Source of the DNA: Oxyruncus cristatus
Lineage: Eukaryota > Chordata > Aves > Passeriformes > Cotingidae
Assembly (NCBI GenBank): GCA_013399855.1
Contig: VXAY01000710.1
Location: 777,337 to 841,336, forward strand
Length of the DNA stretch: 64,000 bases
Reading direction: 5' to 3'
Part shown: piece by piece, positions 36,756-47,150 of the stretch
Layout of the letters: each line of letters begins with the position of its first letter
How positions within the stretch are numbered: the first letter of the stretch is position 1
Position numbers and translations under genes: made by a program
The notes under the pieces: model-generated
Told to the model about the DNA's origin: nothing
Databases searched by the model: none
What the model saw: only the letters and a program-made list of their open reading frames with translations

Positions 36756-36759
<4 letters not shown>
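34361..36759. other. Unassigned AT-rich DNA, no gene seen
   Basis: No gene or repeat recognised. A short (CAG)4 is found near 35,985. Confidence 0.5.

Positions 36760-36787
<28 letters not shown>
36760..36787. repeat. A28 homopolymer with CAAA extension
   Basis: A run of 28 A followed by CAAACAAAAAAACCC. The 191-codon open frame crossing it (Lys repeat) has no recognisable domain and is best seen as chance. Confidence 0.95.
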
Positions 36788-36788
<1 letters not shown>

Positions 36789-37044
36789 AAACAAAAAAAC
36801 CCATGATAGCAATACAGTTCTTGCTATTACCAGTGAAAAATCTGCTTTTTTTCCCCATGCCTCTATTTACGCTTTCTACAGCACTACAGAATTCTTTTTC
36901 CAGGAAGTCCCAAAAAATCATCATGATATCTCAACATTGTTGAATCTTTTAGACAAGAGGTACGAGAGATTCCAAGCAATCTTATCTCAAGGGAATCAGG
37001 TAAACAGGAGTCCAGAAATGGCCCAGTTCGTCTGCCACAGCACA

Positions 37045-37138
37045 TCATAGAATCATAGACTGGATTGGGTTGGAAGGAACCTTGAAGATCATTAAGTTCC
37101 AACGCCACTGCCGTGGGGTTGCTCAAAGCATCCATGCA
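37045..37138 (-). mobile_element. CR1 LINE 3' tail fragment
   Basis: The plus strand reads TCATAGAATCATAGACTGGA, TTGGGTTGGAAGGAACCTTG, AAGATCATTAAGTTCCAACG, CCACTGCCGTGGGG and GTTGCTCAAAGCATCC, the reverse of a CR1 3' UTR of the subfamily with a GTTCCAACCCCCTGCCATGG-like block. It is short and truncated; part of the middle block between CGTGGGG and GTTGCTC is deleted compared with the expected order. Confidence 0.88.
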
Positions 37139-37207
37139 CTTGTGCAGCAACCCTCAGTGGAGGATTTTCTGGGTCTTCTTAATGTTGTAGAAAAGGACAT
37201 GTGGTGT

Positions 37208-37232
37208 TTTCATGCTCAGTCTGAGCATGAAA
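37208..37232. repeat. Perfect 25-nt palindrome (12-bp arms, 1-nt centre)
   Basis: TTTCATGCTCAG and its exact reverse complement CTGAGCATGAAA flank a single T at 37,220. It lies 70 bp after a CR1 tail. Its geometry (1-nt centre) is the same as that of the larger palindrome at 33,632. Confidence 0.9.
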
Positions 37233-38209
37233 CAAGGTCTGCAGGAGACCTTTTACAATGTCCTTTACCAAAAAAACCTGCTTTTTTTTTTTTTGTTCTC
37301 TAGCTGATAGCAGCTAAATATTCTTATCTTTTACTGTTACCTGGATGATTAATAACCCATACTGGTTTTGTTTTGTATAGTCTTCTCTTAAACCTCTTGC
37401 ATAATACACACAAATAGGAATATATGCATCCACCACAAAATTTTCTCTTGGGCTGACCACCAGCAAAAAAAGCCAGAGCCACCAATAATGAGCTGTAGTA
37501 ATAATATTACTGTCACAAGGAGTACAGCAGTTCGTATCCTTTTAAGAGTCTGGATTTGTAAAGAGAAGAATATATATTATTAAATCAACTAACAAAAATG
37601 GGAAACAACAGGCACTTCTGGATGCATAAGCCTACTACAGGTCCCTATAAAACTTCTCCCTAAAGAGAGCTTCTCTTCCTCCAAGTATGTCTATTTTCCA
37701 AAATTATATCCTCCAGCCTAACGAAATATTTCCACTGATGGTGTATTTCATTTTGGGGCAATATGCTAGCTAAATCAGTTTACTGACCTGTATCTCCTTG
37801 CCTAGGAGTATCCTCTTTCTTTCAGCCTAGTATCCAAGCCTTGATATCCCCCAGCCTAATAAAATATTTCTTTCTCCACGCCTCTTACCTGTCTTACAGT
37901 GTTGTCATGAATGATACAAGTTACAAAATATTTCCACCCTTATGACAAGGTTAAATTCTAGTACATTCATCCTTTAGCTGCAAAATGCCATGTATTGAGA
38001 TTGGCACCTTTATCTCACTCAGGAATGGTTCTCACACAGTAATATGCAAAAAATTTGCAAACATAAAGGTGATTGTTATGATGACCAGAGAAGAAACATA
38101 TGTACAAGGCTGTATCCATGCTTACTTGGATGCTGCTGTTGTTGGTCTATGTTTGGCCCAGTCACCTGTGGTTTGTACTTTTCCTGCCAAGATATGGGAA
38201 AACAAGGCC
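37233..38209. other. Unassigned DNA, no gene seen
   Basis: No gene or repeat recognised. GGCC at 38,206-38,209 is the possible left target duplication of the next element. Confidence 0.5.
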
Positions 38210-38515
38210 TGATAAAAGGGAACTTGGTCCTTGAAGGCAGCACTTTGTATAAACTAAAATTAATTGGTCTCTCACTATTAGCTAACGGCCTTCCAAGGGC
38301 ATTTGAAGGAGAAAGTGAAGAGGAGGAGGATGAATTAAGCCCCCAGACCCATTAAGGGAAGACTCTCCAAGGTGTATCCCGCAGGCGCGGGGAAATTCCA
38401 ATGTCCACACGCGTGCGCAGAAGGGGCACCACTGACATAAAGGGGGGAGGGACCGAGGGCCTCTGGCTGGGCGGTGCTGGCCACACCTGCCCAGGTAGAC
38501 GTCACCAGCAAACTG

Positions 38516-38525
38516 GATAAAAAAG
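38516..38525 (+). promoter_or_regulatory. TATA-like box of the GC-rich solo LTR
   Basis: GATAAAAAAG, an imperfect TATA element about 306 bp into the LTR, followed within 30 bp by a GC-rich segment (GGCTCGTGCTCGGGGGG) that would be the transcription start area. Confidence 0.5.
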
Positions 38526-38765
38526 CAGGTGGCTCGTGCTCGGGGGGCTCACGCTTCACACGAAGGACCACTTTGCCTTTGGCGGGGACACCCGCGATGT
38601 GTGAGCCGGACCCTCCGAGGACGCAGCTGCTACAGAGAATCCTTGGTATTCAGAGTTGGTAAGATAACCCGTAAGTTACACCGGGGTGTTTGTGGGGTTT
38701 TACTGAGGGCTTATTTTCCCTTCTCTTTTCTGTCTACTGTTTTCTTGTTTTGTCCACTTCTTTGT

Positions 38766-38771
38766 AATAAA
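38766..38771 (+). terminator. LTR polyadenylation signal AATAAA
   Basis: Canonical hexamer in TTTGTAATAAATATTG, 250 bp after the TATA-like box and about 75 bp before the presumed LTR end. It defines the R/U5 side and the plus orientation. Confidence 0.6.
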
Positions 38772-38848
38772 TATTGATTTTTTGAGCTTTCAATGGTGTT
38801 TTAGTTTCAATTTTGGCATCCCCTCGAACCCTCCCTGGAACACAGGCC

Positions 38849-41800
38849 TATGCTCATGGTCCAGGAACTGTAGTTAGCTACATTAATTTATAGATACTGT
38901 GCTAAAAGTTCATTGTAGCTGACCCTGTAACCCTACTCTTGGCTTGATCCTTGTTATTATTCCTTAGAAACACCAGAGATAAGTCATAGTCTTGTGACTT
39001 TTGCTCGCAGTGCATGTGAACCTGCCACAATGACAGGCTCCACCACAGAAATCTACTGTCCTCAATGTGACCTGTGCTTGTCAAGTCTGCAGTCATACAT
39101 GTTCAAGGATCAGACCCTTACCTGGTCTAATCAACCTAATGCTTCTGCAATAAATATGTTATTTTTATTTATATCAAAAGGAAGGACTTCTGTGGGAAAA
39201 GAAAACTAAAGAAGAATGTCAGAAAAGAGCCGAATTCAAGGAATTGCAAATGCAGTTTCAGATGCAGATTTATTTGCAATAGAGCTTCTCAGGCATTTGC
39301 AAGGCATCTTTGAATATTACATTTTGGAAAAATTGAAAGAGACAATCAGTTGGAGACACAAAATATGACTTTTCACTTTTCTTTGTCAGAAAAATATATA
39401 CTTGATCTTTTTCTGAGGATCTTGTATTGGGAAGCTCCATTGTTAGCAAAAGTTCCATGCTCAGCAGCAGTAGCTATAAGTAACAATTTGGACAATAGGT
39501 TTTCTTTCCATCCCTTGGAAATTTCTTTAAGTGGAGATCTATCTAAGAGCCATTTCTGGACATTGTTCCAGAGCCAAAATAGACAGACTTCCTAATTTCT
39601 CTCTGAAAAATAGTATCAATAACTTCACTACACATTTCGTATTTAAGTCACATTCAGCTTCCCCAAATTCCAATGGTGATAAGTGAAACTAATGACCACA
39701 AATGGATTTGCTTGACTTGATTGCAAAAGTTGTTAATTTTACAAGTTGAGAATAATGATCTCTTACTTCAATGAGCATGGAACATAGTGACTTTTTTGTG
39801 CATTGCTTTCAATACATTGCTAAATATTAAAAATATTTTTATTGGCTAATAACATGTCTCTGCTATCAAGAAAAGTGACTCAGAGTGGAAATGTTTCCAT
39901 GTAACATAATAGATTTTCCACAATAAGATTTTCTTCAAAAGTCATCACCAAAGGGGTGGTATTTCTCACACTAGCCTACTTCCAGTACATAGCTGAACCA
40001 AACGTGCAGGAAATAAAGCATAAATCTCTTCTGAGCCAATAAACAGGACTAACTGGTACAGATTAATTGTTTCTTTTAGAGACCTACCTTATGGAAAAAA
40101 ATAATTGAAATTACATTTTAAATTACTTTAACTTCCTCAAGCTGTTTCCTAATGAGTTACCAAAAACTACAGTCACAACTCACATCAGGACACCACCCAA
40201 TTTGACATTAGCTTCTACATTTGCTTTTAACAGACTAGAATGCAGCAATATTTTAGAAAATAAAATTAAAATGCTGCAGTTGGGCCTCAAAGAAGGATGC
40301 TTGTATACTTAGACAGTTATTATAGAATTCTTTATTCAGTCTCTCATTTTCATAACGTCTGTGAACCAATAGTATTAACTAAATCAGGACAATATAAGCA
40401 GAAGGATAAATATTTTAAGAGAACTCAAAGAAGTCTTTCAAACTTTGATGAAACCTTTATCATCCTAATGTGTTCTATTACTTGAAGCTGTTACTGGCTG
40501 ACACCACATTCTTATGCACCAATTTCTTCACATGTGTGATAGCTTGTGATTAGACTTCAGGTATAGTTATGTGTGTCAAATGAGATCAACAGCTTCTAGG
40601 CCTCATGTCCTGTCAGTATCTGCTAATTCTCTCCATATCCTTTTTCAGTGTGAAGCAGTAGCTGTAAAGGTGATGGGCAGAATGGAACTGTTCCCAGAGC
40701 CCATAATCCATTGCTGGAGGACCCCACTAACAAATTTAGTAACTGTTGCAAATTTCTAAGTATTATGTCTTGTTTTCCTTTGATCTTCTACTCACCCAGT
40801 GTTTTTTAGTTCACCGCTAGACAATTACTCCAGACAATTCAATATTCATGTATTTCATCCCTAACTACAAGGCTTGGAGGAGAATTGATCATGCAGTATA
40901 ATTGCAATATGCTGAAGAAAAGGTTTTCTTGATTGCTTTTTTTAGGTATGTTCCTTGTCTTGTTTAAATTATGCTAATAAATAGGGATTCTGATAATGAA
41001 CAAGGTAGACCTTTAATTTCATTATCACCTACTTGCAGATTTGTAGTCTGTCATTAGTTCAATTTTCACACAAAAGAAGTTTTTAATAACAGCAATTAAT
41101 TCATGTATGTGTTTTTAGAAATAAATGTCAAAACAATTTTTATCCTGCTGTCTAGAGGAGCATAGATAGGTGAGGTGACTTGGTCTCTGTCATACAACAT
41201 ATATGTCCAGTGCTATTTTTTGCAACGTTTTCCTATTCCAGATCCAAAAGAAAGAGAAATCCAACTACTTTAATTTCTAGACAAATGAATTTTCTCTAGA
41301 AATGTAAATACCATTTCTCTTCTTCACTTCTTATTCTGAGAAGAAAGTCAACTCTTCCCTTATTGGTCATAGATATCTGCAGCTAATAAATTGTTCTCTA
41401 AAAAGGCAGTATCCAGATTTTAATAATTTATTCCAAGTATAATCTTATTTCGTTTGCATGCACCAACCACAGTTCCAAATTATGTGATCAAGAAGCAAAT
41501 AAACAATCATTTTCCTCTGATATTTTAGATCGGCTTTAATATTCCATGCTGACAAAAAATTTCTTTCTCAAGAATTGTCTATATGCTCAGAAACTAAAGC
41601 AGAACATAAATTTTCTTTGACTCAGCTTCCTCTTCAAGCAGTTTCTGCACAGCACTGAACATAGTTCCCTAAACTAAAATGTTTATTTATTCCTGGAGGA
41701 GAAATGCATCAAAAGTATGTGCAATAACACCATGAGTGAATTCTCACCATTATATACATATGCATAAAACTAACTTTCCATTGCCTTTACAGAAGATACT

Positions 41801-42055
41801 GGAAGGGCAAATTGCAGGATACCAATCTTTGAATCATCTTTATTTTTAGTTCTCATTAGAGTTTCTTAATCAACTTATTTAGTATATCAACAAATACTTT
41901 AGGGAAAAGATTCTGTAGCTCTACAACAACCTGGAGACTTTTTTCTAATGCTCCGATACACTTGTTCAAAGGCTTTGTAAGGACCGATGATGACTCAGAT
42001 GGTCTCCACAAGCAAAATTCTTAGAAAAGTTGAAAGCTATGTTCAACTGGTTTTA
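38849..42055. other. Unassigned AT-rich DNA, no gene seen
   Basis: No gene, RNA or repeat recognised. Confidence 0.5.
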
Positions 42056-42335
42056 ACATAGTGAGTTAACTTTGGCTAAAGGCCAAACTCCTCTTGGCTA
42101 CTCACTTCCTCACCCTACTCAGCAGGATCAGGAGAAAACAGGATAAGAAAAATTGCGACATGAGATAAAGACAGGGATAAGACTTACCAATGACCGACTT
42201 GGGGAAAATTAATTCAATTTATTGTCCATTAAAATACATTCAGATAGTAAGAAACGAAGACAAATATTAAAACACCAGTGTTCCTGTTCTTGCTCAACTT
42301 TACACCTTCACTCTGCATATGAGCTCCGGAAAATC
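42056..42335 (-). mobile_element. ERVL-like LTR, old U5/R fragment
   Basis: The plus strand shows TAGTGAGTTAACTTTGGCT, AAAGGCCAAACTCCTCTTGG, GAGATAAAGACAGGGATAAG, CTTACCAATGACCG, ACTTGGGGAAAATTAATTC and AATTTATTGTCCATTAAAAT. These follow the same order as the start of the LTR at 23,350 (GGTCACTTGACCCTGGCT, GAGGCCAGATACCC, GACTTAGGGAAATTGG, GTTTATTACCAATCAAAAT) but are more diverged. Similarity fades near 42,335, so only about 280 bp of a 900-bp LTR remain. The polyadenylation signal on the minus strand is mutated (AATAAATTG remains near TTTATT). Confidence 0.72.
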
Positions 42336-42439
42336 TAAAGAAACTCAGTTCAAAGAAAGAATCCTTTTGTAATGCTAATAACTCATCTCGTGTTTATTGT
42401 GTATCTTCTGGCAATTTGCTCTCTATCACATGACCATGA

Positions 42440-42572
42440 TAGAATCATAGAGTCATAGAATATCCTGAGCTGGAGGGACTCACAGGCAGTTCAACTCCCG
42501 GGTCTGCACAGGAGAGTTCCAAGAGTCACACCATGTGCCTGAGAGCATTGTCCAAATGCTTCTTGAACCTTG
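42440..42572 (-). mobile_element. CR1 LINE 3' end
   Basis: ATAGAATCATAGAGTCATAG (octamer tail in reverse), AATATCCTGAGCTGGAGGGA, GTTCAACTCCCGGGTCTGCA, CAGGAGAGTTCCAAGAGTCA, CACCATGTGCCTGAGAGCAT and GTCCAAATGCTTCTTGAACC follow in order. This is the 3' UTR and last ORF2 codons of the same CR1 branch as the long copy at 4,275, so it shows what that copy lacks at its tail. Confidence 0.92.
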
Positions 42573-45500
42573 TTTCTCTCTGAAATATCCTGTAAGATAC
42601 TCAATACTCTCACCTAAGGAATACTTTTACTTTTTCCCCCATTCCAGGGTGATGTTTTTTTCCATATTCCAGACCTGATCAAACTTTTTTTTAAATTAAA
42701 CTGAACTTTGAAATTGAAGTTCATAACTGTAACCGCAGTAAATGGACACCATTTGCAGCACTGTAACTAGAGCAACCAAGGCAGAGGAACTATAATCTAC
42801 AGACAGATGGTATCTAAAATTCTGTGTTCATTGTGCTGGTTACTAGCAATTTTAGAGGTTTTTTTCCCAGGTATAATAAAGGCAGTATGTTAGCAAAATT
42901 GCAATTATGTGATTTGCTTTGACATCTACGTTACCTAGTGGGTTTGGGGTTTTTTTTAACTCTCTAGCACTTAACATCTGTGTTACCTTGGAACCTTAGG
43001 TTTTATGCATTAAGAAGTTGGGATCTTGTTCTCCTTAGTCTGGTGAAAACCATAGGAGTACAACCCCATAAAAGGTAAATTAAAAAGGAAAAAAGAAGAC
43101 CAACCAACCAACCATCTGGAACCCAAACTGATTTGTAAGCCAATTTATCAGCTTTAGAAAGCTTTGGGAACTGGCAATCCTAGATGCAAGCTTCCACAGT
43201 ACAGCTGTTTTGTCTTTTTTTTTTTTCCTTGTTTTTTTTGGTGAGAAGTTAAGATTTCATCTGAATTAAGACACGTTACATAAAAAAGAGCACTTCTGAA
43301 ACTTGAATAGCCATTCAAGACTCTAAGTGAAAAAATGATGCTGACAGAAGAGAAATTGAGAAGGGTGAATGCTTGATAAGAGGAGTAAGAGATTTATCTC
43401 TGGAACAGTTATTCTTTGAGGAGGTTCAGCGGGTAATGCGGAAAGAAAAGAAAGTTGGGTTTTTTTTCCCATAATTAGGAAGAAACTGGTTGCTATTTCA
43501 AATTAGGGCCAATTATGGGTCATATATTTTCTCTGAGTTTTATCGTATATTAAAACATATGGTACCTATGTAGTCGTAATATATTAATAATGTATAATCA
43601 GTTTTGGTTACTTTTATAATTTATGAATCTTTTGACCAAAATACCCCTGAAAATATATATAAGCATAGAGCCAAAGCACTAGTTAAATTTTTGATCAAAT
43701 TTATTAAAGAGTCAACTACGTAGTTCAATAAGCACTTTCAGCAAATATAAACTGGCACCGATATTGAAAAAAGCATTCCTGACCACCACTAAAAACATAC
43801 TCCTATTCTCATTCCTCCCATCTCTTACAGCAGCACAAATGACTGTGTGTGCTTATACAGTGCACTGGGTGAGAAATCCGCACAGATAAAAATGGAAAGA
43901 AGAAGAGAGGAAGGAATAATTTTCTGTCAGATCAGATCGTGCATTCAATTCACTACTTTGACACGTGAACAATTTTTGGACACAGCTGAGCCTTGAGAGC
44001 AGGGAGCACACAGGTAAGGAGTGAGAAGAACTTCTTTAGGTGGAAGTGGTGACCTGTAACTGCTGTAATGGCTGCTGAGAAATTCCCCCGAAAAATGCCA
44101 GAATCAGATTGCAGTATAAGCTTATTTTTCTGGTTCAAATATTTTCTACAATAAGTGACAGATCAGGTATTTATTAGCAGCATTTATTTGTTGCAGGATT
44201 ATTTTAGCAAGTTAAATGGGCAAGTTAAATGCTGTAAAGATCAGAATAGATAAAATACAATAATCTTATTTCTCTCTTACAGTTAGATTTCTGTTATGCT
44301 GCAAGTTTCTTTCTTGTACTTTAGCCTGGATTCTATGATTCTCATCTATTCAACGATACTGTAGCATTTAAGATCTTTTTTTAACCTTCTCAGCTATATG
44401 CAGGTTACCTAGCCTGACCAGCTAGGCATGTGCTTGGTCATGATACAAGAGGGAAACTAATTTCAGTTCAGAATTCAATGCTGTGACTGATGAAATCCAG
44501 TGAAATTTCTTCAACAGATATGTATCAAATGAAAACTAATGTTTGCTTTCTAGTAGCTCCTACTGGATTGTTGAGAAGGCAACAATATTATGTTAATTTT
44601 TTGACTCCACTTATTTCTGCCAGCTGCAGAAGTTAGAATGTATCCTGAGGCCAATTTGCACTCTGTGTAGCTGCCAAACAGAGGTCACTGTTTTTACCTA
44701 GGGAGAAGTAACTTGTCTTTTCCTTTTCCTTTCTTCTTTTCTGATAACAGCAGTGCCAGCTCCAACAAGCAAAATACAATTCCTACAGTCCAATGCACAA
44801 CCTACAAAATTATCTAACTAAAACATTCACTTTTTTCTTCTGCTACTTTAATCTGGCATAAAGCTTCCTTTAGGAAGGGAAATATTTTCTCTTCAGACAG
44901 CAATTTCATATTGTTAATCATCTCTTTCATTGAGTAAAACCTTGCATGAAGAAATGAAACCAAGTATATTTTAACTCTTCTGTGGCAAAAACTGATTACA
45001 ATAAAATATACTACAGCTACCTACTGAGATTTTCAGTGGCATTGAAGATACGGAAAGATACTGTTGAACTTCAGCATAGCTGGATCTTGTCTTTTGTACA
45101 TAAGAACAGAACTGGTAACTAACTACCTGGTTCCACAGTAAAATTTATTTGGGATCCTTGCTGCTGTGTGCTCTGAAAAATGAGGTACATTGTGGAACAC
45201 CACAGCCCAGAAAACATCCTATGAACAACCAGCACACATCAGAGTTCTCCACAAGTGGACAAAATATGCAAAGCAGTGTGTCAAGTCTCCTCTGTAGTGT
45301 TCTGCCCTCTGCCACACAAAATTATAGGACCATCTGATTCTGTGGGACATCTCTACTCCCAGCTTAGGATCTATCCCTGGTCATAGAGAGAAAGGTCTTA
45401 TCTTAGGCCTTCCATACTGAGATGTGGGTCAGTCTAGGCTAGGTGCATAATAGCTCATTCTGCTATATTAGGAATGTTGTTTGCTGTGGGGCTTTCTGGA

Positions 45501-46298
45501 GCTGAAGTACTTCTTTAGGAATGTTTTTTACTACTGGTAGAATGACTGATACTTTTCTGGAGATTTTAAAAGACGATTTCAAATAAAAACTTGGTTTCAG
45601 TTTTCCATTTTTAAGAAGTCACACAGGACATGCTATTCTACCTTTTTATATAAGCTCTGTTTTAAGACTGTGTTTTAATAAATAAAGCCATTTTTAAAAT
45701 ACTTCAAAATATACAAAATTGTTTCCATGCTGTTGTAGCCTCCTTTCACTATCTTTCAGGCTAAGGATAAAAATAAAAATATCTTCTAACTGAAGTACAA
45801 GTCCTCCTCATATAAAACAATGATCACGCATATATTAAGAGGAAAAGATGCTCAAAGATGCAGCACAGTCCTTTAAGAAGAATGGTGAGCTCCTCCCTGT
45901 ACAGCTTGTTCTCTGATAATGTATGAAGCTGGGAGAGAGAATGGTACCTGCTCCTTCTGGCAGTAGAGCACCATGTTTTACCACTCTCATATTTAAAGTC
46001 TATAATGCCTAAGACTGAGTCTGCATAGTATGTAGGTCTGCAAGTGAGGAGGTGAGGATTGGTTTTGTGTCCTTTGCTGCTCTCCATTAATATCTACATC
46101 AGGACAGCCGCAGCTTGGCCCCCCAGGAGTCCTGGAGATTAATTATCCGCTGGTCTTAGAGACAGTTATATCAGCTGCAACATAGATTTTACTGTTTGGA
46201 AGCTTAAAAAGATAGAGAATAAAAGAGCTAGGACATAGATATGCTAAAGCAGAGCAGGAATAATTTTCAAGATACCAAACAGAAAATTTAGTGCTTGC

Positions 46299-46302
<4 letters not shown>
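42573..46302. other. Unassigned AT-rich DNA, no gene seen
   Basis: No gene or RNA recognised. A 12-nt direct repeat (GCAAGTTAAATG) sits near 44,208-44,231, and short T runs occur near 43,210. Confidence 0.5.

Positions 46303-46350
<48 letters not shown>
46303..46350. repeat. A48 homopolymer
   Basis: Forty-eight consecutive A, the longest homopolymer in the window. I see no retroposon body or target duplication around it, and CR1 elements do not carry poly(A) tails. It is either an expanded microsatellite or an assembly-length artefact. Confidence 0.97.
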
Positions 46351-46355
<5 letters not shown>

Positions 46356-46719
46356 CAACAGAAACAGTATATAGGCTTGTAAACAAAATTTCCAATCTAT
46401 CACAGGAACTGCATTTCATATTGTGTAAAATCAAAGCCCTAATAATTTCTCATTAATAATAATTTAATAGAATTTTTAAACGAAAGAAATATTCCTAACT
46501 TCATGAAACTGTGTCTGGTTCATGCATATTTTAGTTCTTCCGGGGTTTAAATGCTTATAATTTTTATGAGACATTTCATATTTTTATGGGTAGCTGCTGG
46601 AATGAGCACTAACATTCTGATACCAGAACAATTAACCTGTTCATCCAGATATTTCCTTGCCAGGAATGGAAGCAGCCCTCCACCCCATCCTCCTGAGTGC
46701 TGTCATTTGTCCATTTCTC

Positions 46720-47150
46720 ACACCGAATCACAGAATAATTTTGGTTGAAAGGCACTTCCATTAGCATCTGTCTCAACCCCTTCCTCAGAGCAGGTCTAAT
46801 TTCACCAGGTTTCTCTAGGCTAAGTGCAATAAGGTCCTGAACACCTTGAAGGCTGGGGAGTCTACAACCTCTGGGGCCAACATGATCCTCTCGGTATAAA
46901 GGTTTCTTTATGTCTAAATGGAGTTTTTCATGTTCAAGTCTGTGCCAGTTGCCTCTCACCCCACTGCTGCACACCTCCAAGAAGAGCCTGACTGCTTCTT
47001 CTCTCCATCATCCCAAGTAGGCAGGTGTAGGGTCTCCCCAGGGGCTTTCTCTTCTCCAGGCTGAACAAACCCAGTTCATTCTGTTCCTCCCAGTAGAATC
47101 CATCTTTCAGCCACACAGCCACCCTGCAGGAGCCAGCCCTGTGAGAGGCA
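46720..47150 (-). mobile_element. CR1 LINE, older copy with ORF2 C terminus
   Basis: The plus strand starts with ACCGAATCACAGAATAATTT (decayed octamer tail) and GGTTGAAAGGCACTTCCATT. It continues through CTGAACACCTTGAAGGCTGG, GATCCTCTCGGTATAAAGG and TCTTCTCCAGGCTGAACAAA. On the minus strand the last block encodes [10 protein letters not shown], the conserved C-terminal ORF2 motif, at about 47,075-47,045. The rest is interrupted by frame shifts. Divergence is clearly higher than in the 4,275 copy. The right (5') boundary is blurred. Confidence 0.85.

Larger units (their letters stand above)
38210..38844 (+). mobile_element. Solo LTR, GC-rich, with possible 4-bp target duplication
   Basis: This is a complete LTR layout in plus orientation. 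A U3 part contains CpG-rich sequence (38,370-38,500, with ACACGCGTGCGC). A TATA-like GATAAAAAAG is at 38,516, followed by a GC-rich R region. AATAAA at 38,766-38,771 is followed by a TTTTTTGAGC / TTTCAATGG U5, ending CCTGGAACACA. GGCC directly precedes the TGATAAAAGG start (38,206-38,209) and directly follows the ACA end (38,845-38,848); a 4-bp duplication would fit an ERV1-type (gammaretrovirus-like) element. With only 4 bp the duplication could be chance, and the true left end could lie further upstream. No proviral genes are attached. Confidence 0.7.

Noticed and set aside
36475..37050. Longest open frame in the window (191 codons, plus strand)
   Set aside because: It runs through an A28 homopolymer (Lys repeat), has no recognisable domain and ends inside a CR1 tail. 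Open frames of this size occur by chance when a homopolymer removes stops.
46143..46350. Processed pseudogene ending in the A48 tract
   Set aside because: No recognisable coding body upstream, no AATAAA 10-30 bases before the tract and no target duplication.
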